A stretch of 15,690 nt of DNA from JBBECF01 sp040881945 (lineage in GTDB: Bacteria > Pseudomonadota > Alphaproteobacteria > Dongiales > Dongiaceae). Made by a program: the position numbers and the translations under genes. This document shows positions 6,832 through 15,664 of this stretch, one piece after another. Location of the stretch: NCBI GenBank assembly GCA_040881945.1, contig JBBECF010000161.1, positions 1 to 15,690 of the forward strand. Direction: 5' to 3'. The notes under the pieces were generated by a model. It did not search any database, was not told the DNA's origin, and saw only the letters and a list, made by a program, of their open reading frames with translations. Each line of letters opens with the position of its first letter. Position 1 is the stretch's first letter.

Positions 6832-7328
6832 CGGGACAATCCCAAGCCTTCCAGCTCGCCGAGCACGGCCCGGCGCGACTTGGCGACGGCGGTGGGCGCC
6901 TTGACGACGGCTCGGCGCGCGGCGATCTCCGATGCCTCCAGCGGCTTGGCGTCGGCCGGCAGACTCGCGGCATTGAACGTCGTCAAGACATGGTTCAGCA
7001 CATCGGCCGCCTCCTGGTCCGTCAGCGGCGGGGCGACCTGCATCTGACCCACATATGCCGTTCCGCCGACGCTGATGGCGCCGGCAATACCGAAGACGAC
7101 CACGTCGGCGAGATACCGACGGCCGGACTCGACGGCCATGAAGTGGCCGAGAGTCCCGGCGATCGGCGGATACACGCCGGCCTGCCCGCGCCCGCCCGGC
7201 TGGTGGCATACCGCGCAGCGCGCTTCAAAGATCGCCGCGCCGGCCCCCGGCGCGTCCGCTGCGCAGGGGCTCGCCGCGACCAGGGTCCAGGCGGCCGCCC
7301 CCATTGCCGCACCCCGCCCGTTCCGCAC
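6828..7328 (-). CDS. Monohaem c-type cytochrome, probable amine dehydrogenase electron acceptor
   Basis: A periplasmic class I-like cytochrome c with haem motif CAVCH (38-42) and a probable axial Met in YVGQMQV (Met96). Read from GTG 7328 it is 166 residues, with a signal peptide having Arg2 and Arg5, a hydrophobic core and cleavage near CAADA. This GTG overlaps the small-subunit stop as TAGTG. An ATG at 7304 would remove the charged n-region, so I prefer the GTG, though the Shine-Dalgarno sequence is weak for both. It directly follows the amine dehydrogenase small-subunit gene. In the Alcaligenes faecalis aau locus a small monohaem cytochrome gene (orf-2) also follows aauA, so a role in taking electrons from the reduced TTQ cofactor is plausible. 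A C-terminal extension of about 45 residues is shared with the next gene's product. Confidence 0.87.
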   Translation of the reverse strand: MRNGRGAAMGAAAWTLVAASPCAADAPGAGAAIFEARCAVCHQPGGRGQAGVYPPIAGTLGHFMAVESGRRYLADVVVFGIAGAISVGGTAYVGQMQVAPPLTDQEAADVLNHVLTTFNAASLPADAKPLEASEIAARRAVVKAPTAVAKSRRAVLGELEGLGLSR

Positions 7329-7828
7329 TATGCGGTCCCGAGAACCGCCCCGATCGTGCAGTGATAGCTCATGTTCGTGGCGCCGAAGCACCAGACGATG
7401 TCGTTGTTGAGCTGCGGGCGATAGACCGGCGTCTCGCCCTGGTTGGTGTTGCACAGGCACAGGCCGCAACTGCCCTGGCCGCAACAGTCGTTGTAGGAGA
7501 TGATGTAGTTCTTGTTGTCGGCCGGGTTGAGGCAGGTGCCGATCCAGGTGACGTTGGAGACCGACGTGCCGGGCGGACAGTGGCTGACGCTGCCGCCGCA
7601 GCAGGTGCACAGGAACCCGTCGAATCCGCAATAGCGCCAGTAGTCGCACTGCGTCGGGTCGCCGGGGTCCGCCGCCGTCTCGGCGCGGGGGGCGCGGTCG
7701 ATGGGCAGGACCGGCACCAGCGCGGCGCCGACCAGAAACTGGCCGAGCCGGGCCATGGCGCTGCGCCGCGACACGCGTCGCGCCACGCCGCGCGCCGATT
7801 TCTCGAACCAGCCGTCGATCAAGCTCAT
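7328..7828 (-). CDS. mauA: TTQ amine dehydrogenase small (light) subunit, MauA/AauA
   Basis: The 166-residue precursor of the catalytic subunit that carries tryptophan tryptophylquinone, made from two of its own Trp residues, in periplasmic methylamine or aromatic amine dehydrogenase. The long leader has a twin-arginine stretch (SRRSAMARLG, 20-29) and a hydrophobic segment, as in the family. With an offset of 38 from mature Paracoccus numbering, all key residues fit: TTQ Trp95 (57) and Trp146 (108), catalytic Asp114 (76), Asp70 (32) and Thr158 (122). The mature part has 14 Cys, matching the heavily disulfide-bonded fold. DGFLC, WIGTC, the extra Cys121 and the short loop before YHC resemble aromatic amine dehydrogenase; PVYRP and WCFG resemble MauA. 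The start is ATG 7828 with GGGAGGAG just upstream. Family certain; substrate class uncertain, leaning aromatic. Confidence 0.95.
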   Translation of the reverse strand: MSLIDGWFEKSARGVARRVSRRSAMARLGQFLVGAALVPVLPIDRAPRAETAADPGDPTQCDYWRYCGFDGFLCTCCGGSVSHCPPGTSVSNVTWIGTCLNPADNKNYIISYNDCCGQGSCGLCLCNTNQGETPVYRPQLNNDIVWCFGATNMSYHCTIGAVLGTA

Positions 7829-7851
7829 GGTCTCCTCCCGCTGCGGCCGAC

Positions 7852-8454
7852 TCACGCCGCCCTGCCCCCTTTGGCCAAGTATTCCTGCATCGAGCCGACG
7901 CCCGCTTCCTTGGCGCTGATCAGGCTCTCGAGGTGCTCGCGCGTGTTGACGAGACCCTTGGCCCGAAGCGCGCCGTCCTCGTCGATCAGCACGGCATAGG
8001 GGAGCTTGCCGATTTGAAAGGTCATTCCGAGCTCCCTCGACACCACGAACGGCAGGGACTGCAGGCCCTGTTCCCGCCAGAAGCGCGCGATCTCCGCGAC
8101 ATCGCCGTCGCTCGCCAGGACGACGTCGACGCGGTCGCTCTCGCCGGCGGCGAGCGAGCGCACCGTCGGCAGCAACTCCTTGCACACCGGGCAGCTCGAC
8201 GACAGGAAGAACAGCAACGTGGACCGACCGCTTGCCGCGATGCCGCCGATCCTGACGATGTCGCCGGCCAGGTCGCGCAACTCGAACACCGGCGGGCGTT
8301 GCCCGATCGCCGGCCCCTTGTCGATGATCAGCGCGCCGACCGGCGCCACGCGCTCAAAGAGGACGCCGATCTGGCGCGTCAGCGCGAACACGACGGCGCC
8401 GAGGCCGACGACGGCGATCCACAGGACGACGTTGGAAATGACGAGACCGGTCAC
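7852..8454 (-). CDS. mauD: MauD/AauD, membrane-anchored thioredoxin-like maturation factor
   Basis: A 200-residue protein with one N-terminal membrane anchor (about 4-24) and a periplasmic thioredoxin-like domain with redox motif CPVC (88-91) in FFLSSSCPVCKELLP. MauD is needed, with MauE, for correct folding and disulfide formation in the Cys-rich small subunit. The start is GTG 8454, overlapping the mauE stop as GTGA; no other start fits, since the first internal Met lies far inside the thioredoxin domain. Its length equals that of known MauD proteins. It stands 23 bases before the small-subunit gene in the conserved B-E-D-A order. Confidence 0.93.
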   Translation of the reverse strand: MTGLVISNVVLWIAVVGLGAVVFALTRQIGVLFERVAPVGALIIDKGPAIGQRPPVFELRDLAGDIVRIGGIAASGRSTLLFFLSSSCPVCKELLPTVRSLAAGESDRVDVVLASDGDVAEIARFWREQGLQSLPFVVSRELGMTFQIGKLPYAVLIDEDGALRAKGLVNTREHLESLISAKEAGVGSMQEYLAKGGRAA

Positions 8455-9014
8455 GGGCGGGCCGTCCGCAGGCCGGCGAGCAGCCGGAGGTTCGACGTCA
8501 ACTGCACGGCGATCGCGAACAACCCGACCGCCGCCACCGTCCCGGTCGCGACCGTGAGCCAGTCGAGGGCGCCCAGGAGCCGCCCCTCGGCCGCCAGGCT
8601 GGCCACGAACACGAGGACCGCCAAACCGCCATTGCGCGCCAGGGTCGAGGGTCCGAGTCTGCCCTGTCCCGCCGCCGGCCGGGCGCCGAACAGCCAGCAA
8701 CCGCAGTCGATGTCGGTGCGCCCGCGCCGGATGCTGATGGCGATGGCGGCGGAAAAGGCCAGCAACATCGCGCCGAGCAGGACCGCCCCGGCGACCCGAC
8801 CGGCCGGCCACAGCAGCAGGGCCGCCCCAACCACCTCGGCCGCCGCCAAGGTCGAGGCCACCGGCGCGACGGCACGCCCCGAAATCAGGTCGTAAGCCGC
8901 CACCGCGTCGCGGAACTCCGCCGGACGGCGCAGTTTCGACAGGCCCGCCGCGGCGAACAGCACGGCGATCGTCAGCCGCGCGATCCACACCAAGACCGGA
9001 TCGACGAATTCCAT
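8451..9014 (-). CDS. mauE: MauE/AauE, integral membrane maturation protein (DoxX-like)
   Basis: A 187-residue polytopic inner-membrane protein with hydrophobic stretches at about 6-24, 52-70, 76-94, 125-142 and 150-170. It shows the MauE-type LSKLRRPAEFRDAV segment after the first helix and a vicinal Cys motif IDCGCW (about 103-108), which in this family is thought to exchange thiols with MauD. Its role is in disulfide formation for, or export and folding of, the TTQ small subunit. ATG 9014 follows the large-subunit stop by two bases, and its own stop overlaps the mauD start. Confidence 0.92.
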   Translation of the reverse strand: MEFVDPVLVWIARLTIAVLFAAAGLSKLRRPAEFRDAVAAYDLISGRAVAPVASTLAAAEVVGAALLLWPAGRVAGAVLLGAMLLAFSAAIAISIRRGRTDIDCGCWLFGARPAAGQGRLGPSTLARNGGLAVLVFVASLAAEGRLLGALDWLTVATGTVAAVGLFAIAVQLTSNLRLLAGLRTARP

Positions 9015-9016
9015 CG

Positions 9017-10147
9017 TCACGGCGTCTCCAGCACCAAACCGAGTTCCAGCAGTCCGGGCAGGTTCACGGTCTCCGCGCCCGACGCCGCGTCCATGACCGA
9101 CAAAGCGAGCGTCTCGGTGATGGCGGCCACGATTGGCTTGTCGTCGCGGCTGACGGCGATGGAGATGACCGGCTCCACCGGCTTGATCACCCGCACCTTC
9201 TTCTTGTCGGCCAGGCTGTAGACCCAGATCTCCGGACCCGGTAGCTCGTGGGTGCCCGGGCCGCCCTGGTGCATGGAGACGAACAGCTCGTTCGTGTGCG
9301 GGCTGTAGGCGACCTGTTCCCAGCCGCCGGGGCGCCAGCCCGCCGCCGCTTCCTCCGCGCTGGTCAGCGACCATGGCGCGGCGTAGACGGGATCGCCGCC
9401 GGACAGGTTCACTTCGTGGACCATGCCGCCATAGGTCGTGAAGGCGTAGCCGGTGCCGGTCGTGGCGGGCCGCTCCGAGACCGGATCGGCGTCCACGTCG
9501 AAGACGGGCTTCGGCGTCCGGCCGCGCGAGGTTTCCCGGCCCGCCGCGTCCAGAGTCACCTGAAGGAACGTGCCGTCGCCGCACGGCATGACGAACTTGT
9601 CCTTGCCCGGCAGCACCAGGGCGCAGCCGGGGGTGGAGATCTCGCCGACGACGGTGCCGGCCTCGATATCGACGACGACCACGGACGTCGCCGGAGTCAT
9701 GTTGAAGAGGAAGAGGAACCGCCCGTCCGCCGACAACCCCATGTTGTAGGGCTGCGTCACCGCCAGGAAGCGGCCGGGAAGCCTCACCTCCGCCACCGGC
9801 AGGAACGTCGTCATGTCGTAGACGGTGACGACGTCCGTGCGCTCGCCCCGCGTCCCGCGCGACCAGAAGGTTTCGGCGACGTACAGCCGTTTGCCGTCGG
9901 GCGAGATAAGGCTGTTGGCCAAGTAGCCCGTGCTCAGCTTGGCCACCACCTTCCCCTGATCGCCGTCGACGACGACGATCTTGCCCTCGGTCAGATGGAA
10001 GAACGCCGCGTCCGTCAGGAATACCCAATGCGGGCTGAGCGGCGGGGCGGGAGCCACCCCCGGCACCTCGGAAGGGACATCCGCGCGTGTCGCGCCCCAC
10101 GCCAGCGCAGCCGCCAGGGCCGCGCCCACTGCAAGGCTTCGCTTCAT
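9017..10147 (-). CDS. mauB: TTQ amine dehydrogenase large (heavy) subunit, MauB/AauB
   Basis: A 376-residue periplasmic beta-propeller subunit. With the small subunit it forms the alpha2beta2 enzyme that oxidises primary amines to aldehyde plus ammonia. Residues 1-22 are a Sec-type signal peptide (MKR, Ala-rich core, cleavage near TRA-DV). Family markers: LYVAETFWSRGTRGERTDVV (89-108), the blade repeats around LSADGRFLFLFNMTPA, the Cys pair C175/C189 in GCALVLPGKDKFVMPCGDG matching the single intrachain disulfide, and EIWVYSLADKKK near 306-317. ATG 10147 is preceded by AGGGGAGG (10153-10160). It is the first gene of the operon and lies about 60 bases after a good promoter. Family is sure; methylamine versus aromatic amine specificity is not settled by this subunit. 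Confidence 0.93.
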   Translation of the reverse strand: MKRSLAVGAALAAALAWGATRADVPSEVPGVAPAPPLSPHWVFLTDAAFFHLTEGKIVVVDGDQGKVVAKLSTGYLANSLISPDGKRLYVAETFWSRGTRGERTDVVTVYDMTTFLPVAEVRLPGRFLAVTQPYNMGLSADGRFLFLFNMTPATSVVVVDIEAGTVVGEISTPGCALVLPGKDKFVMPCGDGTFLQVTLDAAGRETSRGRTPKPVFDVDADPVSERPATTGTGYAFTTYGGMVHEVNLSGGDPVYAAPWSLTSAEEAAAGWRPGGWEQVAYSPHTNELFVSMHQGGPGTHELPGPEIWVYSLADKKKVRVIKPVEPVISIAVSRDDKPIVAAITETLALSVMDAASGAETVNLPGLLELGLVLETP

Positions 10148-10212
10148 TTCAGCCTCCCCTGATCGACCGCCCGCGGATTATCGGACGCCCCGCCGGCTTG
10201 GCCCGATGGATA

Positions 10213-10241
10213 ACAGTAGATCGCGACCCCACCCGTGTCAA
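10213..10241 (-). promoter_or_regulatory. Putative sigma-70-type promoter for the amine dehydrogenase operon
   Basis: On the minus strand a perfect TTGACA (10236-10241) is followed by a 17-base spacer and TACTGT (10213-10218; an overlapping TGTTAT is an alternative -10). It lies in the only sizeable gap between the ligase genes and mauB, giving a leader of about 60 bases. The -10 is a modest match, so this is a candidate only. Confidence 0.5.
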
Positions 10242-10278
10242 TTTCGCACCCTGGTCGAGCGGCGGGGCCGGCGCCGCC

Positions 10279-11985
<1,707 letters not shown>

Positions 11986-13680
11986 TCAGTCGTCCTTGAT
12001 CTCGGGGAAATCCTCCTCCCAGTACTCGTGCGCCCGGCGCGGCGCGCCCGGCGCCCGCGCCATCTCGGCCTGGCGCAGCTCGACCCGCCGGATCTTGCCG
12101 GAGATGGTCTTGGGCAGCTCGCCGAACTCGAGCCGCCGGATGCGCTTGTACGGCGCCAGGGTGGCGCGCGAATGCTGAAAGATCGACTCGGCCGTCGCCC
12201 GGTCGGGCGCCCAGGCCCGGGCGAGCAGGACGAAGGCCTTGGGAACCGCCAGGCGGATCGGGTCGGGGCTCGGCACCACCGCGGCCTCGGCGACGGCGTC
12301 ATGCTCGATGAGCGCGCTCTCGATCTCGAAGGGGCTGATGCGATAGTCGGACGCCTTGAAGACGTCGTCGGCGCGCCCGACGAAGGTGAGGTAGCCGTCC
12401 GCGTCGCGCATCGCCACGTCGCCGGTGCGGTAATAGCCGGCCGCCGAGACGCGGGACGCGCTGTCGGAATCGTCGCCGTAGCCGGGCATGAGGCCGACGG
12501 GACGCGGATCGAGCGCCAGGCACACTTCGCCTTCGCTCGCCTCCCGGCCGTCGGAGTCGACGAGCCGGACGTCGTAACCCGGCAGCGGACGACCCATGGA
12601 CCCCGGTTTGACGGGTTGGCCCGGGGCGTTGCCGACGAGCGCCGTCGTCTCGGTCTGGCCGTAGCCGTCCCTGATGGTGATGCCCCACGCCCGGCGCACG
12701 GTGTCGATGACTTCGGGGTTGAGCGGCTCGCCGGCCCCGACCAGGTCGCGCAGCTTCGTCTTGTAGGCCGTGAGGTCGTGCTGGACGAACATGCGCCAGA
12801 CGGTGGGCGGCGCGCACAGCGTGGTGACGGCGCAGCGCTGGATCGTCGCCAACGTGTCCTGCGGCACGAACTTCGCCGCGGCATGGATGAACACCGTGGC
12901 GCCGGCGTTCCATGGCGCGAAGAAGCAGCTCCAAGCGTGCTTCGCCCAGCCCGGCGAGCTGATGTTGAGATGAATGTCCCCCGGCATCAGCCCGAGCCAA
13001 TACATGGTCGAGAGGTGACCGACCGGGTAGCTGACATGGGTGTGGACGACGAGCTTTGCCCGCGCCGTTGTTCCGGACGTGAAGTAGAACAGGATCGGGT
13101 CGCCGGCGCGCGAGGGGCCGTCGGGGACGAAGGTCGGCGAGGCGCCGTCGGCCTCGTCATAGGAGCGCCAGCCCGCCGCCGTGCCGCCAACCGCGATGCG
13201 CCGAAAGCCGGCGGGCAGTGCCTCGAACTTCGCGGCATCGCCGGCGCCGGCGATGACGCAGCTCGCGCCGCCGCGCGACAGCCGGTCGCGGATGTCGGCG
13301 GGGCTGAGGGCCGTCGTGGACGGGATCACCACCGCGCCCAGCTTGATCGCGGCCAGCATGATCTCCCAGAGGGGCGCCGTGTTGCCGAGCATGAGCAGGA
13401 TGCGATCGCCGCGCCCGACGCCTTGGGCGCGCAGCCAGTTGGCGACCCGGTTCGAGCGCTCCGCCATCGCGGCGAAGGAGATCTTGGTGTCTTTGCCGTC
13501 GTCCGTGACGATCCACAGGGCCGGGCGGCCGTTGCCCGCCGCCATCGCATCGAAGTAATCGAGCGCCCAGTTGAAGGCTTCGAACCGCGGCCAGCGAAAG
13601 CCGCGATTGGCCGCCTCGTAATCCGAGCGGTGAGCGATCAGGAAGTCGCGCGCCCGCACGAACTCGGCAGCGGCGGTCAT
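11986..13680 (-). CDS. AMP-forming acyl-CoA synthetase, medium-chain (ACSM/MACS)-like
   Basis: A 564-residue adenylate-forming ligase. Motifs: P-loop YFTSGTTARAKLVVHTH (199-215), GYGQTETT (339-346), YRTGD (417-421), GRADDVFKASDYRISPFE (435-452) and PKTISGKIRR (523-532) with catalytic Lys529. The last two are typical of the medium-chain acyl-CoA/benzoate-CoA ligase group rather than fatty-acid FadD. In the P-loop the usual Gly-x-Pro-Lys is Ala-Arg-Ala-Lys, a variation that keeps the Lys. The start is ATG 13680 with GAGGGAG five bases upstream; an ATG at 13716 is less well supported. It is the first gene of the minus-strand block and is divergent from the sigma-54 activator. A substrate such as an aryl- or short-chain acid would fit the neighbours, but this is inference. 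Confidence 0.92.
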   Translation of the reverse strand: MTAAAEFVRARDFLIAHRSDYEAANRGFRWPRFEAFNWALDYFDAMAAGNGRPALWIVTDDGKDTKISFAAMAERSNRVANWLRAQGVGRGDRILLMLGNTAPLWEIMLAAIKLGAVVIPSTTALSPADIRDRLSRGGASCVIAGAGDAAKFEALPAGFRRIAVGGTAAGWRSYDEADGASPTFVPDGPSRAGDPILFYFTSGTTARAKLVVHTHVSYPVGHLSTMYWLGLMPGDIHLNISSPGWAKHAWSCFFAPWNAGATVFIHAAAKFVPQDTLATIQRCAVTTLCAPPTVWRMFVQHDLTAYKTKLRDLVGAGEPLNPEVIDTVRRAWGITIRDGYGQTETTALVGNAPGQPVKPGSMGRPLPGYDVRLVDSDGREASEGEVCLALDPRPVGLMPGYGDDSDSASRVSAAGYYRTGDVAMRDADGYLTFVGRADDVFKASDYRISPFEIESALIEHDAVAEAAVVPSPDPIRLAVPKAFVLLARAWAPDRATAESIFQHSRATLAPYKRIRRLEFGELPKTISGKIRRVELRQAEMARAPGAPRRAHEYWEEDFPEIKDD

Positions 13681-14176
13681 GACTGCTCCCTCTCCGCGAT
13701 GGCTCGAACCGCGCAAGCTACACGAACCCTCCGGTCGGAGTCATCTCCCGCTGTTTGCCGTTTTCATCCACGAGAACGACAAGCAGAAGGTCGGCACCCT
13801 TTTCCTGCTGACACAAACCTTCTGACGCTACCGCCCGCGACGGCGGGAGGTTCGTTGTGCGCTGCGGCGAAACCGTCGCCGCGATGGTGGCGATCCTGGC
13901 CGAATCGGCCGCAGCCGGCGCCGGACCCGACACACCGGACGGGTAGTATAAATTCCGATGTTAATCAATAATGGCGCACCTGGCCGCGCGGTCTGGAGCC
14001 GCGGCCGGCGGCGGATCGTGTTGCGGCTGCGAGAAACGGCGCGGCCGGGTACGGCCGGCGACCGCTTGGCTTGCCCGGATCACTCCGTGGTTGCATACCG
14101 TCCGCGATTGGCCTAGCCTACTACTTGAGGGGCGGCCCTCGATAATCTGTCAGACGCAGATGGTAAAGTAATACGC
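13681..14176. other. Divergent regulatory intergenic region
   Basis: These 496 bases lie between the first ligase gene (minus) and the activator gene (plus). I see no convincing gene; a 71-codon minus frame (13718-13933) has mixed codon bias, no clear Shine-Dalgarno sequence and no recognisable domain. Noted content: a GC hairpin cccgc-gacg-gcggg near 13830-13843, an AT-rich island at 13944-13972, and a short inverted repeat atctg-N7-cagat just before the activator start (about 14145-14161). No strong -24/-12 promoter was found by eye on either strand. Confidence 0.5.
13944..13972. promoter_or_regulatory. AT-rich island with candidate -10 boxes and an IHF-like half site
   Basis: In a GC-rich setting this stretch holds TATACT on the minus strand (13945-13950), overlapping TATAAA on the plus strand (13947-13952), then aatcaa (13963-13968), which equals the conserved half of the IHF consensus. 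Matching -35 boxes are poor on both strands. It most likely marks the promoter or architectural site for one or both divergent genes. Confidence 0.35.
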
Positions 14177-15664
14177 ATGGCTGAACGGCAGTCGTCGGGG
14201 CCGGTCGGTAATTCGGGGGACCGGCTGCCGAATCTCAGCAACAGCGCGGCGGCCGCGGCGGCGATCTGCCCCGTCCTGCAGTTCGATTTGGGCGACGACG
14301 CGCCGGCGGTTTCGTATGCCGGCGCCCTCGAGAGTGCGCAGGTCAGGGTGCATGTGTGCGCCTCGGCCGACGACATTCGCGCGGCGCTGCGCTCGGAGCG
14401 GATCGTTGCCGGGCTGTTGCATCTCGGCAACCGGGCGGACGAGTTGTTTCCCTCGCCGGCGCTCGAGACCCTGATCGAACTGCAGCCGACCCTGCGCCTG
14501 ATCGCGATGGTGGAGCAGGACCACGCCCAGTCGCGCTGCCTCGAACGGCTGCTGCAGTGGGGCGTGCTGTACGATTTCCACACGCTTCCCGCGGATATCG
14601 GGCGGCTGCTCCACACCCTCGGCCACATCCGGGGCCTCGTCGAGATCGAGGATCTCGCGGTGATGCCGACCGGCATCGACGGCGTGGGCGAGCCCTACAT
14701 GATCGGCTCGCACCCGGCCATGCTCCAGGTCTTTCATGCGATCCGCAAGGTGGCCGACGTCGATGCCGCGGTCCTCGTCACCGGCGAAAGCGGCACCGGA
14801 AAGGAGCTCGCGGCGCGCGCCATCCACGAGCGCTCGGCGTTCTCTCAGGGACCGTTCGTCGCGGTCAATTGCGCGGCCCTGCCGCCCACGCTCATCGAAT
14901 CGGAGCTGTTCGGCCACGAGAAGGGCTCGTTCACCGGCGCCCACCAGCGCAAGATCGGGCGCATCGAGGCGGCGGCCGGCGGCACCCTGTTCCTGGACGA
15001 GATCGGCGACCTGCCGCTCGACGTGCAAGGGCATTTCCTGCGCTTCCTTCAGGAGAAGACGATCGAGCGGGTCGGCAGCACGCGCACCATTTCCGTGGAC
15101 GTGCGCGTCGTGGCGGCGACCAATGTCGATCTGAAACAGGCGATGGAAGTGGGCCGTTTCCGCGAGGACCTTTTTTATCGGCTGAACGTGCTGCACGTCC
15201 ACATGCCGCCGTTGCGCGCGCGCGGCGAGGACATCGAGCTCATCACCGCGTTTTTCCTGCGCAAGTTCTCCAAGGAGCTGCGCCGGCCGTTTCGCGGCTT
15301 CAGCGACGGCGCGCGCGCGGCCATCCGCGCCTATCCCTGGCCGGGCAACGTTCGCGAGATCATCAGCTCGGTACGTCGGGCGGTCGTCATGGCCGACGGC
15401 AAGTGGATCACCGCCGTCGATCTCGGCCTGCCCGACGGCTCGGCCGAGCGACCGCATTCGATCCCAACGCTGGAGGCGGCGCGTCACGACCTCGAGCGAG
15501 ACCTGGTCCGCAAGGCGCTCGATCTGCACAACCAGAAGATCCAGCCCGCCGCCCGCAGCCTGGGCGTTTCGCGCGTCACGCTGTACCGGTTGGTGGAGAA
15601 GTACGGGATCAAGGCAGCCGAGGCGGAAGCCGAGGCGCGGCCCGGGCGCGGCCCGCGGCGCTGA
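14177..15664 (+). CDS. Sigma-54-dependent transcriptional activator (VpsR-like N-terminus, AAA+, Fis HTH)
   Basis: A 495-residue enhancer-binding protein that would remodel sigma-54 RNA polymerase. Residues about 30-155 form a receiver-like region ending in YDFHTLPADIGRLL...LGHIRGL, the pattern of VpsR-type regulators. The AAA+ domain (about 175-405) has Walker A GESGTGKE (203-210), the sigma-54 contact loop GSFTGA (250-255, usual GAFTGA), Walker B TLFLDEIGD (270-278) and Arg-finger region FREDLFYRLNV (328-338). A Fis-type helix-turn-helix lies at about 452-477 (IQPAARSLGVSRVTLYRLVEKY). The ATG at 14177 has only a weak Shine-Dalgarno sequence, but an in-frame stop upstream leaves no alternative. 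Being divergent from the ligase-amine dehydrogenase block, it is the likely local regulator; its signal is unknown. Confidence 0.93.
   Translation: MAERQSSGPVGNSGDRLPNLSNSAAAAAAICPVLQFDLGDDAPAVSYAGALESAQVRVHVCASADDIRAALRSERIVAGLLHLGNRADELFPSPALETLIELQPTLRLIAMVEQDHAQSRCLERLLQWGVLYDFHTLPADIGRLLHTLGHIRGLVEIEDLAVMPTGIDGVGEPYMIGSHPAMLQVFHAIRKVADVDAAVLVTGESGTGKELAARAIHERSAFSQGPFVAVNCAALPPTLIESELFGHEKGSFTGAHQRKIGRIEAAAGGTLFLDEIGDLPLDVQGHFLRFLQEKTIERVGSTRTISVDVRVVAATNVDLKQAMEVGRFREDLFYRLNVLHVHMPPLRARGEDIELITAFFLRKFSKELRRPFRGFSDGARAAIRAYPWPGNVREIISSVRRAVVMADGKWITAVDLGLPDGSAERPHSIPTLEAARHDLERDLVRKALDLHNQKIQPAARSLGVSRVTLYRLVEKYGIKAAEAEAEARPGRGPRR

Noticed and set aside
13718..13933. A 71-codon minus-strand frame just upstream of the first ligase gene.
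   Set aside because: GC-rich third positions only in its first half, no clear ribosome binding site, and no recognisable domain; it lies in the likely regulatory region.
14057..14070. A GG-N10-GC match on the plus strand resembling a sigma-54 promoter.
   Set aside because: The -24 part (CGGCGAC) and the -12 part (TTGGC in place of TTGC) both deviate; in GC-rich DNA such spacing occurs by chance.
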